Positions 12,094 through 22,210 of a stretch of 64,000 bases of DNA are shown in pieces (the first letter of the stretch is position 1; each line of letters starts with the position of its first letter). Below the pieces are notes generated by a model, which was not told where the DNA came from, did not search any database, and saw only the letters and a program-made list of their open reading frames with translations. This DNA comes from Darksidea phi. Taxonomy: Eukaryota; Ascomycota; Dothideomycetes; Pleosporales; Lentitheciaceae. The DNA is taken from positions 62,001 to 126,000 of the forward strand of contig JASJFT010000030.1 of NCBI GenBank assembly GCA_030770425.1. Reading direction: 5' to 3'. The translations under genes were made by a program, and so were the position numbers.

Positions 12094-12531
12094 TAACGTG
12101 TTTCATAAGCGAGCTGTCCATACAAGCGAGCCGTCCACCCCAAAATACACCAAAAAACCCAAATTTTAATCTTAAATATCTAAACAACTACTTTATAATA
12201 ATTTCTAAATTTTTTAATATAAGCTCTTATATATATAATATAGCACCTATTAAAATATTAGAGCGTGTAACCTAGTAGTTATAAAGATATTTTGAGATAT
12301 AAAGTTTGGGGGCCAAAAAGTCAGCTATTTCTAAATATCTCTATAACTACTGGGCTATATACTCTAAGATTTTAATAGGTGCTATATTATATATATGAGA
12401 GCTTATATTAAAAAATTTAGAAATTATTATAAAGTAGTTGTTTAGATATTTAAGATTAAAATTTGGGTTTTTTGGTGTATTTTGGGGTGGACGGCTCGCT
12501 TGTATGGACGGCTCGCTTATGAAACACGTTA
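12094..12531. mobile_element. 438-bp foldback MITE with TA ends
   Basis: The left end reads TAACGTGTTTCATAAGCGAG and the right end is its reverse complement, closing in CACGTTA. The two arms stay complementary for about 190 bp with few mismatches and meet around a short loop near 12300-12325. The whole element is therefore one long hairpin. The TA at each outer end suits a TA target-site duplication, as in Tc1/mariner-derived elements. It encodes nothing. Near each end a second motif (AAGCGAGCCGTCC) is repeated directly. Most arm mismatches are C/T or G/A, as RIP or deamination would give. Confidence 0.88.
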
Positions 12532-14182
12532 GAGGAAGTGACTTTTCTACGTTTCGAAGCTTATTATAGCTTAGCGTAGCCTTATGAAAGAGGCTGCAGA
12601 TAGTAGCTGAGGGCTCGACACTGTAGGAAGCGAACACAACGCACCCTGATTTGCCCATTCTATTACCTGGACCATGATATGGGCTCGCGCATCGGCCACG
12701 AACCCGCACAGGGAAATGGGATGATATCTCGTTACTACTGGCCGTACAGCACTAAAGCTTGCATCTTGGATACCTGACCGGTCCGCGAATGGGCAGAGCA
12801 TGGTCGTAGCTCTGACATCCGTTCTTGCGCAAGAGAGCTTTTGCGCTATTACATTAGGAACCAACGCGGATTTTAGCTTCTTTTCTGATCGTCTATACTC
12901 CGAGCGTACGGTTTTCTATGGACAAAGCCTCCGAGTCGGGGCAGAGGCGTCCTCCATGGTAACACTTCCGCGAATTCTACTGGCCAATGGGTCCCTTGTT
13001 CCCCAGAAGAGATCCATACGGGTTTATTAATTATTGAAACATGCAATTGTATACGAGGCTGGAGGCCGCTAGCGTATTTAGAAATACCAACCGCTGCTGC
13101 ACGCTACCACCCAACGGGTAGAGTCTCACGAAGTGTTCTAGAGTACCTGGCTGCAACCGGAACCCATATCCCGATACGATCGGTACAGATTCAATGCATA
13201 GGTTTGCTGACTTCAGTAGCAATATTATGTCCTTGACTAGTTCGTACCCATAATGGATAGGAGTCATCACTAGATTTTAGTCTGGCTGCTCTTTTCAGTA
13301 TACCTTGCGTGTTATTGGTTCAGCTTAAGTTCATGGCATTATATCACAGTGAGGGTTCAGAGTGAATCACTGTGAGGGAAAGAAGTGAGAACTGCGGTTG
13401 ATTGTGAAAGCTCTGTATGAGAGCAGCTTATATAGAACAGAATGAGGCGTAGCAGCCAGGAGCAGTCATGTGATCTGATCTGGTGTGTGAGGTAGCCTGA
13501 TACATTTTGTTGGTGGTGCTTTAAGGCACAAAGAAATAACGTTTTTAGTCTTGATTAGCTATTAGGTCTTAAATATTCATATTACATCTATGACTTGAAC
13601 TATTCTTAGACGAAAGAGGGATTAGATGCTAGCTATTAGAGGTTTTACTTCAATAGATAGTAGAGTTAATTGCAAGTATTTTAATAAATAGGTTACTAAG
13701 AAATACTAGCGAGAAATGATTTTGTTAGCGGTAGTAAGTATTGGTAGCAAATATTAGTAAACAGAGAGCACATAAGCTATAGAATATAAACCACTAGAAT
13801 TATTCAATTTAAAACTATTACTAAGATATAGAACGTACTAGAATTGTATAAAATATATTATTGTTTTTTAACACACAGGGTGTTGAGTATAAAATATATA
13901 AATTTTTCTTTTCTCTAAAGCGTTTCATTCCCGTACATACCTCTTATCATCTATATACGAACCTATTCTTATTATATACGTACGTAAGCAATTTTCTCAA
14001 CAAGTATCATCAACTAAAAGTATTAGTGCCGCTCTCCGTCCATACTAAAGTAACCGTCCAGGCGATTAAGATTCTCCTTTCGGCGCTTTACAGCCAACTC
14101 GACAACAGCAGTATCACGCCGGCGATCTCTCGAACCTCGGCACCATTGACGGGGTCTTTTTGTGAATTTAGAGACAATTACT
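12532..14182. other. Gene-free stretch, probable LTR remnant and AT-rich DNA
   Basis: No supported gene. Around 13340-13500 a block (TGAGGGTTCAGAGTGAATCACTGTGAGGG and the G/T-rich sequence after it, written here in two halves: TGAGGGTTCAGAG, TGAATCACTGTGAGGG) has the look of a fungal LTR. No partner copy is in the window, so this is a weak call. 13540-13990 is AT-rich. The last 180 bp is the likely leader and promoter of the gene at 14183. Confidence 0.3.
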
Positions 14183-15136
14183 ATGAAGCATTTCCCCTAC
14201 ATCGGCTCCGGGCCCTATTGCTGCGCTTATTCCCTCGCGATGGTGCTCGGTGAGCATGCCCCGTCGACGGCGGTTATTGAATTCGCCACTTCCAGCCCGT
14301 TCGGCATGCAACTAGTCAGCGGCAAAACTCCGTTCTTCGACCCTTATGGGTGGACACCAAATGCTGGCTTCGACAATGCCATCGCAGCTATGGGCTGGCA
14401 ATCGACTGTGGTGATTGGTAGAGATGCGGACGACGCCCTTGCGCGCCTCAAAGCAGAGCTCAAGAAGGGTCCAGTTTTCGTCGGCCCGGTGGAGATGGGG
14501 CACCTGCGATACCAACCGGGGAAGGAGGGACCTATCGGTGCTGACCATTACGTGGTTGTTCTTCGTGTATACGATGAAGGCGTTGAATTACATGATCCCC
14601 AAGGTTATCCTTACGCTTCGCTACCGTTGGACGATTTTATGACCGCATGGAAGGCGGAAACTATCGACTACGGTGCACCGTTCACTATGCGGACGGATTT
14701 TCGGAGAATGCAGGAGGTCTCGGAAAAGGAGATCATTAGAAGATCTATTCTGGCAGCAGTCCGCTGGCTTTCCATGAGGGGCGATCACGACGTGCAAGCA
14801 GGAACGCTAGGCAACCACGAAGCCGTCAAGCACTTGGCGGATATGATTGAGGCTGGCTGCACCCGGGATCTCCGCGACCATCTGGTTCAGTTTGCGGTTC
14901 CCTTAGGCGCCCACCGCGCGTCCGATGCGGCCGCGTGCCTATCGCGGGTCGGCTATCACAGCGCTGCGCGTATCATGGTTAATCAGGCACGCCTCATCGG
15001 GTCCTTGCAGCATCCACTTGTTGTTGGAGACGGATCTGCGACTGCGACGCTCCTTCGCGCTCTGACTCGCACCTATGAGGAGCTGAAAATGGCACTGGAA
15101 GGGGAGCTGCATGCAGCAAAAAATGACATTATCTAG
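14183..15136 (+). CDS. BtrH_N / C39-like papain-fold protein, bacterial type
   Basis: A single exon of 317 codons starts at ATG 14183, chosen because the conserved HFPYIGSGPYCCAYSLAM block begins right after it. A papain-like triad is visible: Cys13 or Cys14 in GPYCCA, His122 in GADHYVVV and Asp138 in HDPQGYPY. This order is that of the C39-peptidase/BtrH N-terminal fold. BtrH in butirosin biosynthesis is an acyltransferase moving an acyl group from a carrier protein to an aminoglycoside. A helical C-terminal half (about residues 185-310) follows. The closest relatives I recall are actinobacterial. Lack of introns and AT-rich, gene-poor flanks fit horizontal transfer, which is inference. Substrate unknown; it could be peptidase or acyltransferase. 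Confidence 0.68.
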   Translation: MKHFPYIGSGPYCCAYSLAMVLGEHAPSTAVIEFATSSPFGMQLVSGKTPFFDPYGWTPNAGFDNAIAAMGWQSTVVIGRDADDALARLKAELKKGPVFVGPVEMGHLRYQPGKEGPIGADHYVVVLRVYDEGVELHDPQGYPYASLPLDDFMTAWKAETIDYGAPFTMRTDFRRMQEVSEKEIIRRSILAAVRWLSMRGDHDVQAGTLGNHEAVKHLADMIEAGCTRDLRDHLVQFAVPLGAHRASDAAACLSRVGYHSAARIMVNQARLIGSLQHPLVVGDGSATATLLRALTRTYEELKMALEGELHAAKNDII

Positions 15137-15525
15137 ATGGGTTGATTATCAATAACATTATGGAGTCATGAGAAATGTTCCTAAAGAGCGGGCTATGGAG
15201 AAGTTATAATTGTTGGGTTAGGAATTCCGGCATGTCCTTATTATCCGGGTTGAATATGTATATTGGTGAAAAGACTGCCCATTTTAAAAAATTGACCACC
15301 GGTTTTCAGTCTTTTCACATTGCATAATAGACGGGCCGATACGGACTGTACGTGCCCCTGGTATAATGGGTCATATTCTGGTCTCCGCTGGAGACCCAAT
15401 TTTTGGGTGCTCGGTGTTGAACTCTATTTTTGACTTGTACCCTTGGAATCTCTTTGTGTCCGCTCTTACCAACATTCAGTTCCAATCTCGGATTTCCCAG
15501 ATCGTGCTGACATGCCTGAGGTGCT
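15137..15525. other. Intergenic, nothing recognised
   Basis: No supported feature between the BtrH-like gene and the pseudogene remnant. Confidence 0.3.
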
Positions 15526-16096
15526 AGATGAGTTAAAGGCGGGATGGTGAGCGATCGTGTTGGTGTACAACCCAGTTTGACACGCCACGATGATGCCGGC
15601 CTGCCACCGCGCCGCAAGCGTCTCTTTGGCCACAAGCTGGATGGAAAGCGCGCTGTTCTGCGAGTCGAGGATCATGGAGCCCAGGATGACGTCGGCGGGG
15701 GTCAGCATCCCGCGACCCGTCTGGACTAGAAGGGCGATGGCCAAGGAGAAGTGGGTGATGGCCAGGTCGGCAGACGGCGACGCGGATGCCATCACCGCCC
15801 ACGTCGCTGTCGACTTCGGCGTTGGCGAACCGCATCGCCAGGCCCATCCCGGGCATCTCGCCGTACTTGCCGGCAAAGATGAGGGGTACTAGAACGATGC
15901 CTATCAGGCCGATGGAAGATGGCGCGATGTGACGTCGGAACATAGTGCCATGCTTGGTACGCTTTTTTCCGGCCCTCGGAATGAAGGGCAAGGCGAATTG
16001 CTAGATGATGGTGACCAGTTCGAAGGTGAAGATAACAACTACGAACGACAGGAAGACGCCGGTAATCGCCAGCCTCGAGTCTGTTGGGAGTATCAT
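15526..16096 (-). pseudogene. Broken fungal membrane-protein gene
   Basis: Reading from an ATG at 16096, the frame encodes a hydrophobic helix (AITGVFLSFVVVIFTFEL), meets an in-frame TAG at 16001-16003, and then continues with conserved-looking sequence to about 15800 including IGLIGIVLVPLIFAGKYG. A frame change follows, and a second frame carries ITHFSLAIALLVQTGRG and MILDSQNSALSIQLVAKETL, another membrane region, ending near 15535. Together these resemble a family of small ascomycete membrane proteins of unknown function. One stop plus at least one frameshift mark it as dead, unless sequencing errors are involved. Confidence 0.55.
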
Positions 16097-16159
16097 TTTC
16101 CTGGGCCACTCAACGTTTCCCATTCGGAGTTCGCAGCGGCAACTTTGTTGGACGAGACA

Positions 16160-17061
16160 ATATGAGTAGAAGAGGAGCCGATGAGAGTTAACGAGTCGAT
16201 AACGAGGTGATTGGTGGACTTTTTAGAGGTGGTAAGGGGCCAAAAGTTTATTCACCGCCTCCGTTAGTGTAAGCCTTTGCATCCCGCGCACACAATGTAC
16301 AGTAAATGCTTTTCCTATCGAAATTGATAGGATTTTGGGATAGAATGCATGAGCTCTTTCCGGTCGCCGCTTGCATCCTGTTGTATTAAGGTTTCCAAGA
16401 GGTTGTGCACATAAAGCCCTGAGTTGAGGCCGCCGGATTAGCTAACGTAGGCGGCAAGCGAGCTGCACAGGCCAGCGACCTTTGCCTATAACTCTGATAT
16501 ATATAAATTTTATAAGGAAGTTATAGGTAAAATCCCTTGGTTACCGCTTAAACTAGTTTAATAAAGTAATATCCAATAGCAATATCATGGAAATAGCCTT
16601 ATACCCTAAGGAATAAAGTTGTAAAGGTTTTCTTGGTACTACACCCCTAAACTCAGTTCTGCATTAAGAAATGGAGAAATGAAAGGTCTATCTACCCTAG
16701 TCTTCGAGGCTAAAGTTACGTAATCCGACCCTTTCTATCCTGGAACTCCGTTATCTTATTTCGTACCTATTATTACCCCTATTATCATATCATTCTCGTG
16801 CCTTTCTCCTATAATCCGTATAGGCAAATGCAGCTATATATTATAGTTCCCTACAGATTATGTACTTTATTGTCACGACTGCTTCTTATGGTACTAATCT
16901 TGGGGCTAATGGGCGTTAGGGGGATGGTGCCAGGCAGCATGCTAACGAAGTAAAAGTCTTAAGGTGTTTCAAACACCGGTTTTCTCTCCCTTTCAATCAC
17001 GACATCTCTAAACCGGCTCTTAGACGGCATAAGATTATATGTATGAGTCAGCCCATTTATA
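16160..17061. other. Gene-free stretch
   Basis: Moderately AT-rich DNA (16480-16900 most so) with no open frame of interest. I see nothing supportable in it. Confidence 0.35.
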
Positions 17062-18622
17062 TTATACAGAATGTTCTTCATCCTCTGGAGAGCCGGAGCA
17101 CTTTCGTAGCCGGCTCAAAATCCACCCTCCGAAGACGTATATGGATGATGCCACTAATACAGTAGGGATTGAGATCGTCCAGAACACCCAGAAGTTGTCT
17201 TGGCCGGCCGCAAAGTCACCGCCCATAGAGAATATCGCCGCGATGAAGGAGACGGGAACGAAGAATGTCGCAAGTGACGTCAAGTATCCTACCTGCCGCG
17301 CCTGCTTGTTGCCAATAACGCTTTCATGTATAGACACGGATTGGGTGTAAGCCTCCGACATGATATCTACCCTTGTCTTCAGGCTAAGGAGAGTACTTTC
17401 CAAACTTCTCCACGCTTGGGCTTCCCATTCTTCAGTAGTTTGGCTCGTGCCACCTATCCCCAAGGCATCCATGTTCCAGAAGAGACTTGAATTGATCCCT
17501 TCTAGAACTGACTTTGCACGTACGAGGCCGCCAAACTCTCTCTGTCGCCAAGGTCGTGTCCAGGATCCGTCCAGCCATGACTTGGCCTTGAATTTTGGCT
17601 TGCCTGGACCAATGGTCATCTGGACTTGCTTCTGGATGATTTCAGCCTCAGCAACACGAAGTCTGGCAGTCCATGCCGATAGCACTAGCTGTCTGCAAAT
17701 ATCTGTGATAGTTGCCGGGTCTTCGGTTGATTGGCGTGGCTGGATGGGATAGAGATGAAGGATGTCATCGAACATGGATCGCATGTCAGGTGCTTGTTCG
17801 GTGTGTTCCAAGTCCGGCATAACAGGGGTGTACCAAGATCCATCTTGATGTACACCATCTTTGGCTGTATCCAGGGTATTGACATTGTCAGAAATCTTGA
17901 CGCGCCGGGCCGAGCGACTATCCGCATGCAGTACGTAGTCCTCCAGGGGAGGGTCAACCAGCACCACAGCTAGTCAGAGTCAGTAACTGGACAATGCCGA
18001 GGAGACAAAAGAGGGGATTGAACTTGCCATCCCAGGACCGTCCTCTGTTTACGCTCCAAAAAGAAAGCCTCTCAAAACTTAACCAGGGACCTTTCGGATC
18101 GCCAAACACCGTTGTGCGGGATAGCAGACGAGTGACACTTGATTCCATAAAGTACATCGGGTCATCGTCGGTCTCCTCTCCCTCGATTTCCACCCAGTGT
18201 AGTTTCGGTGATAGAAGAGTGAAACGGTTCCGACTGTCGTAGTTTCGCGGCGTTCTATTCAACAAGCTGCCGACAATGCTCGCTGGACCAGCCCAGTGTG
18301 CCGCAAAGAAAGAAGGTGGGATTTTGAGCCTGGATCCTAAGACTTGTATATATGCCCTCGGCAGTCCCTCTAATACGAATACTCGTCGGATGATGCCATC
18401 AGGAGACGTTGGAGAAGGAGATTCGTCGAGGCAATCGCGCAAATCCATTGATGTCTCAAGGGGCAGAACCGAAGGTTTAGTTCCATCCTCAAACTTGATC
18501 ATTGCTGCCCTTCCTTCTTCTTGCCTTACCCCAGCTTGATTAGACAACTGCTCGACAAACCCCGGATACCACCGCCGTTGCGTGGCTTCCAGCAGTGGCC
18601 AATACTCATTCTCCCGTTCCAT
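17062..18622 (-). CDS. CorA-like divalent-cation channel family protein
   Basis: Two exons, 18622-18028 and 17969-17062, give 500 residues. The start is the first ATG of the open frame (MERENEYWPLLEATQRRWYP). The open frame extends upstream to about 18763 without an ATG, so a further 5' exon is possible. The intron (17970-18027) has a GC-AG donor (GCAAGT), needed to reach the conserved VLVDPPL segment. The C-terminus has the two membrane helices of CorA: YLTSLATFFVPVSFIAAIFS, then WVFWTISIPTVLVASSIYVF. The usual GMN signature between them is replaced by SMGGDF. Fungal proteins of this group are plasma-membrane proteins, of which many are not proven Mg2+ transporters. The altered signature makes transport uncertain. 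Confidence 0.75.
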
Positions 18623-19225
18623 GTAGATATCTGCGACTCTTGCTGGTTGAACTAGAATGCCAGCTGAAGAGCTCTTCAAGTCCAGTGTTTGTTGAGCATT
18701 GGCACTCTCCGGGTGGTGGCGTGCGTGGCCAGGGAACACCCGGATCAAGAGTGCAGATCTTTACCGCACATGTCGTTGCAGGGTTTTTGAGAGGGAAGCC
18801 GGATTGGGAAGCAGGACGCGTAGCTCCCTGTGATACGTGGGCATCCCACTGACAAACGTGTGAGAGCAGCGTTTAGACCAATAATTATCGAACACGGTTC
18901 TATCAGCTGGCTGGGTGGATTGTGGCTGGCTGACATCGCAGTTGTGAGCGCCCCTCTAATCAATTTCATTTCGGCAATCCTTTTGTATGGATGCTACTCT
19001 GTATTGGTTTCCGCATCCGAGTTAGTATTGCATATGCCAAGCCTGGACTTCCGCAGGAAATCCGATTGGCCAACATTTGGGGGGAAAAGGCTTCTAGACC
19101 ATCCAATGGAACCTGAGTCTATTGGGACATGACTTCTTTTATAAAACCACGAACAAGTCGACATTTGACAATGGTTCGCAATTCTTCGGTTTTTAGAGCC
19201 ATACATTTCTCTCGTTCTCCTCGCC

Positions 19226-19999
19226 ATGTCAAACCCGTTCGACCTCGACCTCGACAAAGAAAACATTCCAAGCACGTTCATCACATGTGTTTCATGCTTC
19301 GACTATGCCTTGCGCGGACGGACCAACGATCGAAGCGCGCTACAACTCGGTGTGCTCAGGCTCCGTCTTACAAGATGGGGCGAAGCGGTCAACGTCTACG
19401 ACGACCCCAACCTTGGGCGAATCACCCCAAAGCCTAGGGACTTTGAGGGTGTTAAGAGCGCGTTGATCAAAATAATAGCATTGTTCGAAGAATGGGCTAC
19501 AACTGTCAATGAAGAAAGCGTCGAGCGTACTACTCGCAATCAACCTACCGACCTAGAACAGCTGCCACAAGCGCTGTTGGCGACATTAGAGAAGATAGCC
19601 TCAGAGAGATCTGGGCGAGCCCGTCATCCTAGCCTTCTCGAGCCCCGGCTGCTGGCACTCGGGGAGCGGTCCGAGGCTCTCGTGGAGGCTAGTTCTCAGC
19701 ACATCGGCAAGCTTGAGAGACATTTCCCTGCCCACAAGCGTCAGCGGAGCCTGTCTGAATGGGAGAAGAAGAGGATCGGAAACAATCTGGAATATCTGGA
19801 GAAGGCAGCAATCGATCTAGATCCCTGGATGTCTCCCAATGCTCTGCGCGCTAACGCGGCTTACGTCAACGCCGGCGTCATAAGCACCGTCGTCGGCGGC
19901 AACATCACCGCCAACGTCGAGGCGACTTACGCCAACGTCGGGGGTCCCTTCGTCATCTTTGGTGAGAAAGGCGAATCATCGGGCTTATCTGACTCTTGA
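19226..19999 (+). CDS. HeLo-domain (prion-inhibition-type) protein with Gly/Asn-rich tail
   Basis: An intronless frame of 257 codons with a good ATG context. The N-terminal two thirds match the helical HeLo/HET-S N-domain pattern: FITCVSCFDYALRGR, then LQLGVLRLRLTRWGEAV, then a long helix SALIKIIALFEEW. In HET-S such domains are membrane-targeting, pore-forming cell-death effectors triggered by a C-terminal amyloid. The tail, from about residue 210 to 247, is suddenly rich in Gly, Val and Asn with no charge and contains two related pieces, YVNAGVISTVVGGN and YANVGGPFVIFGEK. This is where an amyloid signalling motif would lie. Domain call is fairly good; amyloid function is inference. Confidence 0.7.
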   Translation: MSNPFDLDLDKENIPSTFITCVSCFDYALRGRTNDRSALQLGVLRLRLTRWGEAVNVYDDPNLGRITPKPRDFEGVKSALIKIIALFEEWATTVNEESVERTTRNQPTDLEQLPQALLATLEKIASERSGRARHPSLLEPRLLALGERSEALVEASSQHIGKLERHFPAHKRQRSLSEWEKKRIGNNLEYLEKAAIDLDPWMSPNALRANAAYVNAGVISTVVGGNITANVEATYANVGGPFVIFGEKGESSGLSDS

Positions 20000-20812
20000 C
20001 TAAATGTTGCCATCTGGAAAGCCGAACAATCCATTAGAAGCTCATCTAGTCTAGATATACCCCTTGTTGGAGGAACCAGTCCCATCGGGCTTAGTGCAGC
20101 CTACGCAATATTCGTTCCTTAAAACTCTTTGGGCAAACTGCTTGCGGTTTGCGTCTCTATCTAAGCCAAACTCATGTCATCTAATCATGTAACCGGAATC
20201 GCCCACCTCAAAATCCATTATTGTCTGCTATCGCATCCCTCTCATGTTGCACCTCTCCTAAGGAACAAACATTCTCTTACTCTCTTCTAATTAGGAATTG
20301 CAAGACGATACACAGATAGTGTACCAGAGAGGGACGCGGGTGGTGAGGGAGAAGAAGATCTGATGCTCATCTCGTGGCCGAGGACAAAACTCCTTGCAAT
20401 CGACTTAATGACCTCAACACGAATGGTGAAAACCGCCCGTGATGCGTGTTCTGTCGGCGAGAGTCAAAGTTGCGCCTTGTTCCGTCTCGTCAATAGCCGT
20501 TACCCATGTGCACTGGTATTCCGAGCTCGCGGGCACGATTGTTGAAGACGCCGATAGGATCTGCTCGATGAATCCATGTTATACTTTTCTCTTCGTATCA
20601 GCTTATTTCAGCCCCTCAACAGCCCCACATTTTCACCGACTACCTTCATTGTAGATTACCAAGAAACTGGACTCAGGGATACCCATAAATCGCCATCGAA
20701 TCGCCCGCCCCCCTATGCGCAATCTACTGACCATTATACCGCTGCTGGAAAGGCGGAGAATCGGCCGTACCTGGCTTCGCTAAACACGCCTCCAAATCTC
20801 CAGGTGATCGCA
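20000..20812. other. Intergenic, nothing recognised
   Basis: Ordinary composition, several short frames without motifs. No feature supported. Confidence 0.3.
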
Positions 20813-20959
20813 CTATGCGGCCCCGATTCCCGGAATACGGGCTTGTGAGGCTTCATACACGGTCACTGTGTGCCCCTTTTGTGCGAGCGCGATGGTGGTA
20901 CCTAGGTCGCCTATGCCGGCACCAATTATCAGGACTTCCACAGGCGCAGGATATGCCAT
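20813..20959 (-). pseudogene. FAD-dependent monooxygenase, N-terminal fragment
   Basis: From an ATG at 20959 the frame gives the dinucleotide-binding strand-turn-helix of class A flavin monooxygenases: VEVLIIGAGIGDLGTTIALA followed by KGHTVTVYEAS, the GxGxxG motif and the acidic end of strand 2. After GIGAA the frame stops at 20813, and no continuation of the usual 400 residues is found downstream. It is a truncated relic of a salicylate-hydroxylase-like gene. Its neighbour is another dead tailoring gene. Confidence 0.6.
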
Positions 20960-21254
20960 GGTTGGGAAGACGAAAGCAGCGAGATAGAGGCTTGAATGAG
21001 TGGCGTGCACAAGGCATATGTATGATGAAGGCTGGATGGATCTCATCGGAAGCACCCCGATATAGTATAACTAGCCGACTTCCGTGGCTCTTCGTGCCAA
21101 ATCATGACTGAGGCCTAACACCTCCATCCTAGTCTGATGAAGACACACGTCTCCAGCTTTTATCTACTCTAGCTAACTGGGTATTCCCAATGCTGTTCTC
21201 CGTGTTGATTCCCGATCCTCCACGACTCGAGTCACGATAAATTGACACCTTACC

Positions 21255-22210
21255 TCACCCTCGTTATCTCAAAGTTCAACTTGCCCACACTTCCGTCGTC
21301 CTATGGCTTCTTCTCCCTCGGATCCTGCGCCGGGACGGCCTCCACCTTCCACTCGCTCGTCGTCCGCTGGCCAATTTCAGCCCACAGCTTCTCAAAACTC
21401 TCTGCATCGTGCAAGTACATGCGTCCCTGCTCGTACAGCCCCGGTTCTTACCCCTAACCTGGATGTCTACAATTATTGCACCTGACCCTTCATTAGCTTA
21501 ACAATAGCAGCGCCCGCATCAAGCTGATTTTCCCATGTAGAGAGGTGCAAGAACGCAGGTGCTTGCAGGACGTCAATGCTAGCAAGGAGCGGCTGCAGCG
21601 CCGCCGCCGTGCCTAGCGCACGCATCGCGCCGCATCCCGCATGCACACATTGTCGCCATCGCCCAACAACCTGTGCTTCAGGCCATGAAATTCGCCGTGC
21701 AGTTCCATGCCATCAAGATCCCCGCCCATGACGCCTTCGACGGCCAGAGCGCGCAGACCCTGGCCGAAGCAGCAGCCTAGACCAAGGAACCTGGCGGAGG
21801 GCGCTTGCAGGCGCGCGATGATTGAGTAATAAGAGGGCGTGTAAGACAGAGCGAGGGCGAGGAAGCGGAATTGGCCAATGCAAGGGTAGGACGAGACATC
21901 CCAGGCTTCGTCGCGCTGTGCATTTTCTGTACGTTTCTTGCGATGTCGGCATTTAATTCAAGGATGGTTGTTGAGAACAGCCCCCAAAGATGACGCAACG
22001 GACGCCATAGGCGCACAGTGGAGATGTGAAGGTCCTCACCACCTGCTGAATATGCGTCACAATCTCGTTCTTGGGAATGCGACCACCGTACGTCTTCAAC
22101 AACTCACGCGTCCGCTCCAGTAAGTTCTCCCTCACCGGAGTAGGCTTGTACCACGCAACCGTGTTGTCGCGGCTGCCTACAGCTGGGAACGCTGACATTT
22201 CGCTTGTCAT
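21255..22210 (-). pseudogene. AusD-type SAM-dependent methyltransferase, decayed
   Basis: The first exon (ATG 22210) gives NLLERTRELLKTYGG and a helix ending HIQQV. An intron then leads to RDEAWDVSSYPCIGQFRFL and GLGCCFGQGLRALAVEGV, the SAM-binding glycine motif. These are hallmarks of the methyltransferases found in austinol- and terretonin-type meroterpenoid clusters. Further on, VLQAPAFLHLSTWENQL and finally MYLHDAESFEKLWAEIGQRT lie in different frames. A TAG interrupts the C-terminus at KKP-stop-DDG, where family members usually have Trp. The gene thus keeps most landmarks but carries at least two frame breaks and a stop. It is a recently dead tailoring enzyme. Confidence 0.65.
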
